From: an uncultured Clostridia bacterium
GTDB lineage: Bacteria; Bacillota; Clostridia; Christensenellales; UBA1242
Direction: 5' to 3'
DNA length: 64,000 nt
Assembly: GCA_934771475.1 (NCBI GenBank)
Contig: CAKVMD010000004.1
Location: 21,261-85,260 of the forward strand
Of the stretch, positions 44,233-52,172 are shown piece by piece. The position numbers and the translations under genes are program-made. Numbering within the stretch: the first letter of the stretch is position 1; each line of letters opens with the position of its first letter. The notes under the pieces are model-generated. The model was given only the letters and a program-made list of their open reading frames with translations, made no database searches and was not told where the DNA came from.

Positions 44233-44262
44233 AAAAAGACATTGCAAATTGCAATGCCTTTT
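44233..44262 (-). terminator. Terminator of pilin-like gene 2
   Basis: Palindromic CATTGCAA/TTGCAATG around one A, flanked by A/T runs, 20 bp after the stop codon on the minus strand. Confidence 0.7.
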
Positions 44263-44282
44263 ATATTTTTTCGATTTGAATA

Positions 44283-44654
44283 TTAGAAGTGAATGAAACC
44301 ATTACCATTATTATTGCTGCTAGTTTGGTTAGGTTTAAGGTTAGAGAACGCGCTGATTATTGCAGGTAAAATATGCAAGAAGAACAATACCAAAACAAGC
44401 GTTACAGCAATGGCGATGATTACGGTTACAAAGTGTTTTTTAACATCATCACGCTTTGATTGGTCGTCTGCTCTTGCAAGTTGAACTCCAAGATAGATAG
44501 AGTAAACAACGCCAGCAAGTCCAACTACACCAAAGACAATCCAAACACCTGCGGTAATCCAGTCGCATGCTTTTTTAACGGCATCATTTGCGGTTCCAGC
44601 GTAAGTACTAAAGAAATCTGACCAACTCCATACTACGTTTAATAATCCTCTCAT
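44283..44654 (-). CDS. Pilin-like (TrbC/VirB2-type) small membrane protein 2
   Basis: 123 residues with two membrane helices (about 33-57 and 74-98), a loop QLARADDQSKRDDVKKHF, and an Asn/Ser tail. VVGLAGVVYSIYLGVQLARAD aligns well with VGGAGVVYSIILGINLAKSE of the neighbouring paralogue, so the two genes arose by duplication. AAAGGAGGAAAAA precedes the ATG. It has its own terminator, so the pair may be expressed separately. Family assignment rests on layout and short motifs. Confidence 0.65.
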   Translation of the reverse strand: MRGLLNVVWSWSDFFSTYAGTANDAVKKACDWITAGVWIVFGVVGLAGVVYSIYLGVQLARADDQSKRDDVKKHFVTVIIAIAVTLVLVLFFLHILPAIISAFSNLKPNQTSSNNNGNGFIHF

Positions 44655-45198
44655 TTTTTCCTCCTTTTATTCAAAAGCGGTTGCTTTTTGTTTACAAGCA
44701 TATATTAACATAATTTTTTTTTAATGCAAAACGATTTTCGATAATTTTTTTAAAAATTTTCACTTTTTTTTAATTTTTCGATTTTTTCGTGCAAGATTTA
44801 TGCTTTTTAATGAAATAGCATAGGAAAATAGCAAAAAAATAATATATTTATTATTTATTTTTACGTTTTTGCCATTCAAAAATAATTTGAGCAATAATTT
44901 TTAATTTATTCGCAAGTTGTAATTTCTTTTTAATTTTCTTAATAATTAATTGTGATATTTTTATTTTGGTTTTAATTCATGCTTTTATTTGTGCGTGGTT
45001 AAAATTTTAATTTATTAAGATAATTTTAAAAATTTTTGCCCAATATGGTAAACGATTTTTGCAAGTCGTTGTGAAATAGTAGATTTTGTAAAGGCGGAGG
45101 GCATCAAAAAAGACGACACAAGAAGCCCATAAAGGCTTCCCAAGTGAGTCGTCTTTTAAAAATTGTAAGTCTTTAAGTTTTGATATAATGAAAAAGAA
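44655..45198. other. AT-rich intergenic region, 544 bp
   Basis: Very AT-rich with many T-runs (44714-44787), loosely spaced 8-12 bp apart. The upstream signals of pilin-like gene 2 should be here but no hexamer pair is convincing. The right end holds the terminator of the small secreted peptide gene. I see no supportable ORF. Confidence 0.6.
45109..45156 (-). terminator. Two-tier terminator of the small secreted peptide gene
   Basis: Outer stem AAAGACGAC/GTCGTCTTT (45109-45117 with 45148-45156) and inner stem GAAGCC/GGCTTC (45122-45127 with 45134-45139), then a six-T run on the minus strand. Confidence 0.8.
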
Positions 45199-45390
45199 TT
45201 AAATAAATGAAAAACTGTTAGGACAAGTGTTTTGAGAACATGATGATATGTTTCCAGTATTTGAGTTATTGCCCGCAAGCGCAAGTAGTAACAGAAGCAA
45301 GAAGTTTGTGTTTGTGTTTAAAGATGTGTCTGTTGCGTTTGTGATAACTGACAATAAAAGAGCAAAGAGAATTGCTTGTGAACTTACCAT
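45199..45390 (-). CDS. Small hydrophobic, possibly secreted peptide
   Basis: 63 residues from an ATG behind a perfect AAAGGAGGT. An in-frame ATG 16 codons earlier lacks a site. It has a hydrophobic N-terminus (VSSQAILFALLLSVI), a Thr/Asn patch, a run LLLLLLALAG, and a Cys-containing tail SSCSQNTCPNSFSF. It could be a secreted or membrane peptide, and small proteins of this kind occur in spore coats. No family is recognised. It is divergent from the ArsR-type gene and has its own terminator. Confidence 0.6.
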   Translation of the reverse strand: MVSSQAILFALLLSVITNATDTSLNTNTNFLLLLLLALAGNNSNTGNISSCSQNTCPNSFSFI

Positions 45391-45465
45391 AAAACCTCCT
45401 TTAAGCAAAATTCGTTTTATAACAACAAAAAGTAACAAAATACTATTTTGCTTTGTCTTTTGCTT

Positions 45466-45495
45466 CTAGTAAGATTAAAGAGTAAGGCTTACTAG
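45466..45495. promoter_or_regulatory. Probable operator of the ArsR-type regulator
   Basis: CTAGTAAG (45466-45473) and CTTACTAG (45488-45495) are an 8-bp inverted repeat; a further AGTAAG (45481-45486) forms a tight AGTAAG-G-CTTACT palindrome with the right half. It lies 45 bp upstream of the regulator gene, in the divergent spacer. Confidence 0.55.
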
Positions 45496-45539
45496 TTAAT
45501 ATTTATGCTAGGAAAATAAATTTTGTTAAAGGAGAAGAT

Positions 45540-45881
45540 ATGGAAAACAGATTTTTACTTTTATCAGAGCGCAACAAGCGAGAGGTGCTTTCTGCCATGC
45601 CACATGAAAGGGATATATCAAAACTTGCTGATTATTTTCAGAATTTTTCGGATTCAACGCGGATAAAGATACTTTCATGTTTGTCAATGACTAAGATGTG
45701 TGTAAATGATCTTTCCACAGTGCTGGGCATTAATCAAACGACTATCTCACACCAATTAAAACTTTTGAAGGACCAAAACATTGTTTCATACAAGCGTGAA
45801 GGGAAAATTCTTGTTTACTACCTTATAGATAGCGGAGTAGGAGACATGATGATGTATGCGGTGAGTAATTTTTCAGCCTAG
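45540..45881 (+). CDS. ArsR/SmtB-family transcriptional regulator
   Basis: 113 residues with a winged helix-turn-helix: FSDSTRIKILSCLSMTKMCVNDLSTVLGINQTTISHQLKLLKDQNIV (about 37-83), then the wing YKREGKILVYYL. Members usually repress metal efflux or stress genes. Only one Cys is in the helix-3 position (KMCVNDL against the CxC of ArsR/CadC), and the C-terminal helix lacks the His/Asp set of SmtB. The inducer may therefore not be a metal. AAAGGAGAAGAT precedes the ATG. An inverted repeat upstream suggests autoregulation. Confidence 0.85.
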   Translation: MENRFLLLSERNKREVLSAMPHERDISKLADYFQNFSDSTRIKILSCLSMTKMCVNDLSTVLGINQTTISHQLKLLKDQNIVSYKREGKILVYYLIDSGVGDMMMYAVSNFSA

Positions 45882-45932
45882 AAAAGTTGACTTTTGAAAT
45901 TTTAGCGACTATACTTGGCATGTGGAGATTAT

Positions 45933-46397
45933 ATGAAGCGAGAATTCAAGACGCTAAATGACATGAGTTTCTCCTTGCCTGATGGGTGGGTTGTAAGTAG
46001 CGACAAATATAACCTTGAAAATGGGCAAGGTTTTTTCAATACGGAAAACTATATCTCGCCAAATGGCAAGGTTATCTCTTTTTTTGAAATCTATCAGCAA
46101 GGTGAAGATTTTATTGAAGGATACAAAAAACTCACTTCTTCTTACACACAAAAGCGCGATAAAGTTGTGCTTGAAAGGCAATTCAACATCAAACTAAATG
46201 GTTTTTCATTTCCTGTGTTTGTTTTGAGAGGGTTTGGCGACAAAGTCATATACAATGTTCAAGTTTTTATTGATTGCGGGAGCAAACTTGGGTGCTTAAT
46301 GTTTTATATTGACAATGTATATGAGGACGATAAAAAGACCATTGCGTCAAGTCCGCTTTTCATGGAAGCAATCAAAATTTTGAGGACAGTAGAATGA
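45933..46397 (+). CDS. Hypothetical protein (DUF1795-like beta domain)
   Basis: 154 residues from the ATG preceded by GGAGATTAT; the longer in-frame form would place the site inside the gene. SFSLPDGWVVSSDKYNLENG opens a fold that resembles DUF1795/PsbP-like domains, and the protein ends with EAIKILRTVE, also typical. No signal peptide. Function unknown. Its stop overlaps the queH start by four bases, so translation is probably coupled. Confidence 0.6.
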   Translation: MKREFKTLNDMSFSLPDGWVVSSDKYNLENGQGFFNTENYISPNGKVISFFEIYQQGEDFIEGYKKLTSSYTQKRDKVVLERQFNIKLNGFSFPVFVLRGFGDKVIYNVQVFIDCGSKLGCLMFYIDNVYEDDKKTIASSPLFMEAIKILRTVE

Positions 46398-46951
46398 AAA
46401 AGATGCTTCTTCACAGTTGTTGCGGACCTTGCTCTACGCAAGTCATTGATGTGCTCAAAAATGATTACGACCTAACTATATATTATTATAACCCCAACAT
46501 TGACACGGATGAAGAATTTAATCATCGACTTGCCGAGCAGAAAAGATATTGTAGGATTATGGGAATAAGCGTTATTGAAGATGGATACAACCCAGAGGAC
46601 TTTTTGCGATGCGTGAAAGGGTTGGAGCATGAAAAAGAGGGCGGAGCGAGATGCCCAGTATGTTTTAAATTGCGTCTTCAAAAAACCGCACAAAAAGCAA
46701 AGGCGCTTGGGTATGACTGTTTTGGCACAACGCTGACAGTTTCACCACATAAAAACTCAACACTTATCAATGCCATTGGCAAGAGCATTGAAGGGGAAGA
46801 GAACATTGAGTTTATAGAAGGCAACTACAAAAAACAAGATGGTTACAAAAAGAGTGTAGAACTTTCAAAAAAGTACAATCTTTACAGACAAAACTATTGC
46901 GGGTGCAAATTCGCAAGAGAAATGCAGGAGAAAAACAAAAATGAATTATAG
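46394..46951 (+). CDS. queH: Epoxyqueuosine reductase QueH
   Basis: 185 residues of the QueH (former DUF208) family, which reduces epoxyqueuosine in tRNA to queuosine using an iron-sulfur cluster. Conserved cysteines are visible in LLHSCCGPCS (5-14), GGARCPVCFKLRL (about 79-91) and NYCGCKFAR near the end. It is the cobalamin-independent replacement for QueG. It overlaps the preceding gene by four bases and the following signal peptidase gene by eleven, so the three form one translation-coupled operon. No other queuosine genes are in the window. Confidence 0.93.
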   Translation: MKKMLLHSCCGPCSTQVIDVLKNDYDLTIYYYNPNIDTDEEFNHRLAEQKRYCRIMGISVIEDGYNPEDFLRCVKGLEHEKEGGARCPVCFKLRLQKTAQKAKALGYDCFGTTLTVSPHKNSTLINAIGKSIEGEENIEFIEGNYKKQDGYKKSVELSKKYNLYRQNYCGCKFAREMQEKNKNEL

Positions 46952-47750
46952 ATTACAGACTTCTTATTATAGAGATGACGCAGAAGACAAAGTTTCAAGA
47001 AAAGTGTTTCTTTCTCTTGCTTGTGCTCTTGCTGTTATTTTTATATTCTTTATATCTGTCGGGTTTGCTATGCAAACAAAGTATCGTTTCATTTTGGTTA
47101 GTGGAGTGAGTATGCAAAACACTCTCAACGAAAAACCTGTCGGAAGCGGGCAAGACGGAGTTTACATTCTTTTGACACATGATGTTGATTATGGTGATAT
47201 TATAGTACACAAAAAATCGGCTGACACATCGGTCATAAAGCGAGTTATGGCCATGGAAGGGGATAAGATTTGCATTGCCAGAGTTAAAACCGCCGACATG
47301 GAAGAAGAGCAAATTCGTTTTATGCGCGTTAAGAGAAATTCCAATACTGTTGAAATTCTCAACAAAGAAGACGACTACATAAAGTCTTATGCAAAATGGG
47401 ATGAGTACGAAACAAGGCTCAATGCTACGAGCGATGGGGTTACTTATGGCTACAATTTCTATCATACTTTCATTAAGGATAAAACTACCGCCACTTACAA
47501 TATTGAAGGGGTAGACTATAAGTTTGCAGTTATCCCAGAAGGCAAGATTTTCTTTATGGGAGACAACCGCTCTGAAAGCGTTGATTGTAGGGAAAGAGGG
47601 GCTGCGTCCTACGAAGATATAGAGGGAAAAGTTGTAAAAATCGCACACAATGTCTTCTCGTTTAAAAACAGTCCTTTTTACCTTTTTAATTATGTAGGCA
47701 GTTATTTTAGCCTTATTTGGGAGGAAATAATGGCGTATTTTAGTTTTTAA
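46941..47750 (+). CDS. lepB: Signal peptidase I
   Basis: 269 residues. One N-terminal membrane helix (about 21-43) precedes the extracellular catalytic domain of family S26. The Ser nucleophile is Ser57 in SGVSMQN and the general base is probably Lys100 in VIKRVMAMEGD. FFMGDNRSESVDCRERGAAS is the box D/E region. It would cleave Sec signal peptides such as that of the giant surface protein. A roughly 70-residue insert (about 105-170) and a hydrophobic C-terminal end are longer than in Bacillus SipS. GGAG precedes the ATG inside queH. Confidence 0.9.
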   Translation: MNYRLQTSYYRDDAEDKVSRKVFLSLACALAVIFIFFISVGFAMQTKYRFILVSGVSMQNTLNEKPVGSGQDGVYILLTHDVDYGDIIVHKKSADTSVIKRVMAMEGDKICIARVKTADMEEEQIRFMRVKRNSNTVEILNKEDDYIKSYAKWDEYETRLNATSDGVTYGYNFYHTFIKDKTTATYNIEGVDYKFAVIPEGKIFFMGDNRSESVDCRERGAASYEDIEGKVVKIAHNVFSFKNSPFYLFNYVGSYFSLIWEEIMAYFSF

Positions 47751-47763
47751 GTTGTAATTTTGT

Positions 47764-47792
47764 TTGGAATTACGCCTAAAATATGCTAAAAT
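47764..47792 (+). promoter_or_regulatory. Promoter of the HU gene
   Basis: TTGGAA (47764-47769), 17-bp spacer, TAAAAT (47787-47792). A four-codon mini-ORF (ATG at 47829) overlaps the HU start. Confidence 0.6.
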
Positions 47793-47835
47793 CATTATAG
47801 GTGAAAGCCAAAAATTAAAAAGGAGAATATGATAG

Positions 47836-48111
47836 ATGAATAAACAACAATTTATCAAAGCATTCGCTGACAATGCTAACTTTACACAAAAAGATGCTGG
47901 CATTGCATTCGAAGCCATGGCAAAAACTATTGCCGAAACTCTTAAAGCGGGAGAAAAAATCCAGATTGCTGGATTTGGAACTTTCGAACTTAAAAAGAGA
48001 GCAAAAAGAGAAGGAATCAACCCACTTACAAAACAAAAGGTTGTTATTCCAGCAACTAATGTTCCTACATTTAAGTTTGGTAACAGTTTCAAAGACACTG
48101 TCAATGATTAA
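47836..48111 (+). CDS. hup: HU-family DNA-binding protein
   Basis: 91 residues, the usual length. The protein dimerises and bends or compacts DNA. NKQQFIKAFADNANFTQKDA starts the helical part, and IQIAGFGTFELKKRAKREGINPLT (about 47-70) is the beta-arm region with the GFGTF motif. Arm residues INPLTKQK include the intercalating Pro. AGGAG is ten bases from the ATG. Monocistronic with a terminator at 48126-48155. Confidence 0.96.
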   Translation: MNKQQFIKAFADNANFTQKDAGIAFEAMAKTIAETLKAGEKIQIAGFGTFELKKRAKREGINPLTKQKVVIPATNVPTFKFGNSFKDTVND

Positions 48112-48125
48112 TTTAGGCTAAACCG

Positions 48126-48155
48126 AAAAAGGTTGGATTTTGTCCAGCCTTTTTT
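48126..48155 (+). terminator. Terminator of the HU gene
   Basis: Stem AAAAGGTTGGA/TCCAGCCTTTT with one G-T pair, followed by more Ts. Confidence 0.85.
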
Positions 48156-48278
48156 GATTGATATTTAAAAGTTGCAATATTACCTCTTAAACATTTGATT
48201 TTTTGTCAAAAATTATGTATGATATATTTGTAAAACCTTTTGAAAGCATTTAGGCTTAAAGGCAGAGCGAGGGCAAAG

Positions 48279-49028
48279 ATGAAAAATAAACTTCAACTTG
48301 AAAATGTGAAGACATACCACTATATGATAATGGGATATGAGACTTTTCCCAAAATTTTAAAGACCTTATCGGAAGAACTTAGTTTTTATCGACTTTCAAA
48401 GCAAAACGATGTTGTCGGCAAGGAAATCATGTATGATATTCCAAACAACACACTCACCGATGCGGGAATTGTTCTTTCAAAACAATATGAAAATGGTAGG
48501 GTTATGTTTAAAGTGAGAAAGTTGAGTTTCTTGCCTGATGAAATGAAAATGCCAAGCAAAAAGTTTATCTTGCAAGAACTTGACAGTGATGCCGAACCAA
48601 GAGATTATTCGCTTGAAATTTCGTCTGCAATCGAAAATTCGTTCTCTTCGCCTTTCACGATTGACCTTGACGCTATCGTTAGGGAAGTGGTTCCAAAAAT
48701 TGAAGTGGACATAAAAAGTCAGCACTATCTCATTATTGGCGGAACAGGGTATCGTGGTCAACTTTTCTATGAGCAAACCACTTATAAGGATGTTGATACT
48801 AAGAAGAAAGTTGAAAAGGAAGGCGTTGTGCTCAAACTTCCAACTGATGAAATTTATGAGGCAGAAAACAAGAAAATCCTTGACATTATAGACCGAAAAG
48901 TTAAAGCGCTGGGGCTATACAATATGTCAAGATATGAACTTGCCAAGAAAGCCTTGTATACAACCGCCGAAGAGGAAGAAAAGATGTATGAAGAGGACTC
49001 TACTGACGAGGAGGGCGAGGAGTCTTAA
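48279..49028 (+). CDS. Possible CYTH-like domain protein
   Basis: 249 residues from the ATG behind GAGGGCAAAG; a TTG 39 bp upstream lacks a site. YDIPNNTLTDAGIVLSKQYE, then MFKVRKLSF resembles the CYTH triphosphate tunnel pattern (Y-D-T-P....AGI.LR). The EKEGVVLKLPT stretch further on could be another strand of the barrel. The usual N-terminal ExExK motif is not evident, so enzymatic activity is uncertain. It ends in an acidic tail EDSTDEEGEES. Family call is tentative. Confidence 0.55.
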   Translation: MKNKLQLENVKTYHYMIMGYETFPKILKTLSEELSFYRLSKQNDVVGKEIMYDIPNNTLTDAGIVLSKQYENGRVMFKVRKLSFLPDEMKMPSKKFILQELDSDAEPRDYSLEISSAIENSFSSPFTIDLDAIVREVVPKIEVDIKSQHYLIIGGTGYRGQLFYEQTTYKDVDTKKKVEKEGVVLKLPTDEIYEAENKKILDIIDRKVKALGLYNMSRYELAKKALYTTAEEEEKMYEEDSTDEEGEES

Positions 49029-49088
49029 ACTTCTATATTGGGGAAGCGCAAATTGCGCGCTTTAATTAGAACAAAACTCAACAAGTAA

Positions 49089-50582
49089 ATGAAAATATGG
49101 AAGAGTATATCTTTCATATTTTTTTTGATGCAAACATATTTTAAGTTAGTGAAATCTCTAAAAACGCGCAACCGATTTTGTTATGCTGTTGGGGGACTGG
49201 GATATAGTTCAATGTCGCAAACCCTCAATAACTTTATTATGTTCTTTGCTACCGCAGTTATGGGGATTTCGGGCTCTTTGGTGGGCATTGCAATCGCGAT
49301 TTCCTCACTCTGGGATGGGGTGAGTGATCCGCTTGTGGGGTATCTTTCTGACAATACAAAAAATAAGTTTTTCGGCAAACGACTGGGCTATATGTTTTTT
49401 GGCATTTTTGCCATAGCCTTAATAAACATTCTTATTTGGTCTATGCCAATGGGACTTTCTCAAATAGGCAAGTTTTCTTGGCTTTTGGTCGGAATGCTTG
49501 CAATAGAAACCGCCAATACTTGCTTTGGAACACCTTATTCCGCGCTTGCAATCGACATTGCCCCAGATTATAACGAACAAAATAAAATTCAAGGCTTTAA
49601 AACCGTTTTCTCCATTATTGGCATGATTTTGCCAAGCATTTTAATGTACTTTTTTATGCCTTCAATTTCTATTTCAATTCAAACCTCTCACACCCAAGCA
49701 GGCTATATCAAAATTGCTGTTATAAACTCTTGTATGCTTATCGTTTTTGGACTTATAACCATTCTTTCTTGCCTCCGCTTAACCCAGAAAAACCATGTTT
49801 ATAGCCTTTCGACTAAAAAAGAAAAATTTTCTTTGTCTGACCTTCTATGCGGATACTTCAATGTGCTTAAAAAACCTGATTTTCGTTCGGTAATTTTGGG
49901 CTATTCGTGCGCTTGCATTGCATCATGTTTCTTGACAAGTGTGGGAATGCACCTTTTCACCTACTGTTATCATTTTTCTTCAAGTCAAATCTCGGTAGTC
50001 CTTGTTTCTCTCTTTGGTGGTGCCATCGCCTCACAACCTTTGTGGGTTTATCTTTCAAACAGAATAGAGAAAAAACAAGCGCTTATTATTTCGCTTTCAA
50101 CTATTGTTTTTGGCATATTTTTGACCATAATAACCTTTCTTTTTAGACAGTATATCCCAAACAATATAATGTTTATTATTGCAATTTTCTGCCTTGTTTT
50201 TTGCGGGATTGGCGCGGGAGCAATGTACAGTTTGCCATTTTCAATGTATGCCGATGTTGTAACCCTTGAAATGGCAAAAACTGGACAAAACAATGCGGGC
50301 GCGTATACAGGTTATTTTACGTTCACCTACAACCTTGCAAACTCCATCGCCTTGCTCTTAATCGGATTTTTGCTTGACGCAATCAAGTTTGATTCGACTC
50401 AACCCGTACAAGCCTTGTCGGTGCAAAAGGGACTGGGAGGAATTGTATTCTTTGGCTGTTCAATCTTCCTTGCACTTGCCATTTTAATCTTGTCCAAATT
50501 TTCGGTTAGACGGGCAGAAGTGCTCAAAGTGCAAATGATAAATGAGCGTGATAAAAAGCGCGAAACTGCCCATACTACTTAA
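49089..50582 (+). CDS. GPH-type sugar:cation symporter (MFS)
   Basis: 497 residues with about twelve membrane helices. RFCYAVGGLGYSSMSQTLNNF opens the domain, followed by DGVSDPLVGYLSDNTKNKFFGKR (about 76-98), the MelB/GPH family signature that includes cation-site aspartates. TANTCFGTPYSALAIDIAPDYNEQN is a second hallmark. It should import a glycoside, pentoside or hexuronide with Na+ or H+; the substrate is unknown. No ribosome-binding site is seen before the first ATG. The true start may be the ATG 42 bp downstream. Confidence 0.85.
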   Translation: MKIWKSISFIFFLMQTYFKLVKSLKTRNRFCYAVGGLGYSSMSQTLNNFIMFFATAVMGISGSLVGIAIAISSLWDGVSDPLVGYLSDNTKNKFFGKRLGYMFFGIFAIALINILIWSMPMGLSQIGKFSWLLVGMLAIETANTCFGTPYSALAIDIAPDYNEQNKIQGFKTVFSIIGMILPSILMYFFMPSISISIQTSHTQAGYIKIAVINSCMLIVFGLITILSCLRLTQKNHVYSLSTKKEKFSLSDLLCGYFNVLKKPDFRSVILGYSCACIASCFLTSVGMHLFTYCYHFSSSQISVVLVSLFGGAIASQPLWVYLSNRIEKKQALIISLSTIVFGIFLTIITFLFRQYIPNNIMFIIAIFCLVFCGIGAGAMYSLPFSMYADVVTLEMAKTGQNNAGAYTGYFTFTYNLANSIALLLIGFLLDAIKFDSTQPVQALSVQKGLGGIVFFGCSIFLALAILILSKFSVRRAEVLKVQMINERDKKRETAHTT

Positions 50583-50597
50583 AAAAAGGAGGGCATT

Positions 50598-51095
50598 ATC
50601 AAAAAGATTTTTTTGTTGACAATTTGCGTGATATCTCTTCTTTTAATAGGGGGTTGCGGGCAAAGTTTGCCCAAAATGAGCGTAGAGCGAGATAATTATT
50701 CAACGGGTGGTAATCTGACATTTGAGTATGATGAGACTTCTCGAACTGCGTTTTTTGGTCAAGAAAATGAGGTCGTGCAATACTATGAAATTGATATTTC
50801 AAAGGGATTTTTAAAAGAAGGCAACAGAGTTGGTGTAAAACTTACACCAAATGAAGAAATTAAGGATCTTGGCTCGCTTACATTCAAAATTGGTAAAGAG
50901 GAAATAAAAGGTCAAGATGTGGCGACCAAAATCAATGATAAGACCGCATTCTTTCAACTTTTTCCAATAATCAAAAATGCGGGTGAAAAGGTTGAAATAG
51001 GTGTTGAATATAAGGGGCAAAAGTGTAAGTATTTCGTTGTGGTCAATGAAAAAGCAATTTTAATGGAGAAACCTGCTGATAAAAATAGTGAATGA
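50598..51095 (+). CDS. Small lipoprotein with a non-canonical start codon
   Basis: About 165 residues. A perfect AAAGGAGGG lies at 50585-50593, but no ATG, GTG or TTG is at the right distance. The in-frame codons there are ATT (50595) and ATC (50598), reading on as IKKIFLLTICVISLLLIGGCG. That is a complete lipoprotein signal: Lys-Lys, hydrophobic core, and lipobox LIGGC. A TTG at 50613 would remove the two lysines and has no site. So initiation at ATC/ATT, or a recently lost ATG, is likely. The mature part is beta-rich and Lys/Glu-rich, of unknown function. It follows the transporter gene by about 15 bp. Confidence 0.65.
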   Translation: MKKIFLLTICVISLLLIGGCGQSLPKMSVERDNYSTGGNLTFEYDETSRTAFFGQENEVVQYYEIDISKGFLKEGNRVGVKLTPNEEIKDLGSLTFKIGKEEIKGQDVATKINDKTAFFQLFPIIKNAGEKVEIGVEYKGQKCKYFVVVNEKAILMEKPADKNSE

Positions 51096-51221
51096 AAATC
51101 AAGTTTATAAATTAAAAGAGCGCAAAATTGCTTTAAAATATCTATTTTTGAGGCTTATTTTCAACTTTGCTCGACAAAATTACACAATTTTATAATTTTT
51201 ATGATTTTTTTGAAAAAATGC

Positions 51222-51250
51222 TTGACTTAGTGCTTTATTTCCCATATAAT
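51222..51250 (+). promoter_or_regulatory. Promoter of the tRNA-Glu gene
   Basis: TTGACT (51222-51227), 17-bp spacer, TATAAT (51245-51250). A roughly 33-nt leader containing an ATCAAAAA/TTTTTGAT hairpin precedes the tRNA. Confidence 0.85.
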
Positions 51251-51289
51251 AGGAAAGTATCAAAAAACACTTCCCAATTTTTGATATAT

Positions 51290-51364
51290 GGCCTCATGGT
51301 CAAGCGGTTAAGACATCGCCCTTTCACGGCGGAATCAGGGGTTCGATTCCCCTTGAGGCTACCA
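51290..51364 (+). tRNA. tRNA-Glu (UUC)
   Basis: 75 nt with the CCA end encoded. Anticodon loop CTTTCAC reads TTC. Acceptor stem GGCCTCA/TGAGGCT includes a terminal G-T pair. D-arm and T-loop (GTTCGATTC) are normal. Confidence 0.95.
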
Positions 51365-51365
51365 T

Positions 51366-51396
51366 AAAAAACGAAGGATTTTCCTTCGTTTTTTTT
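51366..51396. terminator. Bidirectional terminator between tRNA-Glu and comF
   Basis: An 11-bp stem (51367-51377 with 51383-51393), 5-nt loop, and A/T runs on both sides; it serves the convergent tRNA and comF transcripts. Confidence 0.85.
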
Positions 51397-51403
51397 ATTG
51401 ATT

Positions 51404-52123
51404 TTATTTCTTTTTTAGTTCGTTGCGCGCAATCGTGCTAACATAGATTTCTTTTGCGCTGTGCATAAGTTCACAGCAATAATTCAGAGTTGCACCAGTT
51501 GTCAAGATATCATCAACAAGTAAAATCTTCTTGCCTTTCACAAGGGTGGGGTTTATCAGAGTCATGCTGTCAACAAGATTTGCATGTCTTTCTTTAAAAT
51601 TTAAATTCTTTTGATTTTTAGTTTTAACATTTTTCACGATTGCTTCAACAACTTCTTTCCCAGAAAGGATAGCAAGTTCGTCTGCTAAAAGTTTTGCTTG
51701 GTTATAACCTCTTTTCTTAATTGTATCTTTATGGCTGGGAACTGGCACGATAATATCAAAAGTTATGTTGTTTTCTTGCAGGCGAGCAAACATAAATTCT
51801 GCAAATGGTTTTGCTAGATATTTTGCTCCGTCATCTTTAAATTTCAAAATACTTTTACGGACATTCCCTTTGTAAATAAATGGACAAATCGCTTTCGCAA
51901 ACTTTGGTTTGTTACTTTTGCAGTTATCACAAATTATGTTTCCGTCTTTAATTCTTACATCACAAATTTGGCAACGGTTTCCGTTATTGAAATAGTCTTC
52001 TTTCAAACATTCTTTGCAAATAGGGTAGTCATCATCAAGTTCATTTTCGCAAAACAAGCACTTTATCTTTTGTGGATAAAGTGCGTTAAGAAAAATATCC
52101 TTGATTTTCTTAAAAATATTCAT
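51404..52123 (-). CDS. comF: ComF-family amidophosphoribosyltransferase-like protein
   Basis: 239 residues. The N-terminal zinc-binding part has two paired-Cys modules (CLFCEN...ICKEC and CQICD...ICDNC). The C-terminal phosphoribosyltransferase-type domain has the PRPP-loop-like ILLVDDILTTGAT (about 203-215). In Bacillus ComFC supports DNA uptake during competence; in bacteria lacking competence its role is unclear, and no other com gene is in the window. GAGG precedes the ATG. It starts about 50 bp downstream of recD2 on the same strand. Confidence 0.88.
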   Translation of the reverse strand: MNIFKKIKDIFLNALYPQKIKCLFCENELDDDYPICKECLKEDYFNNGNRCQICDVRIKDGNIICDNCKSNKPKFAKAICPFIYKGNVRKSILKFKDDGAKYLAKPFAEFMFARLQENNITFDIIVPVPSHKDTIKKRGYNQAKLLADELAILSGKEVVEAIVKNVKTKNQKNLNFKERHANLVDSMTLINPTLVKGKKILLVDDILTTGATLNYCCELMHSAKEIYVSTIARNELKKK

Positions 52124-52172
52124 AAATCCTCATTTGTAATATATTTGTTTGATTTGAAAAATAAAAAATGAT

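Noticed and set aside
46995..48104. 369-codon minus-strand reading frame
   Set aside because: It runs antisense across the signal peptidase and HU genes, both of which have clear family motifs and ribosome-binding sites; it has neither.
48240..48278. TTG start adding 13 residues to the CYTH-like protein
   Set aside because: No ribosome-binding site precedes it, whereas GAGGG lies before the downstream ATG.
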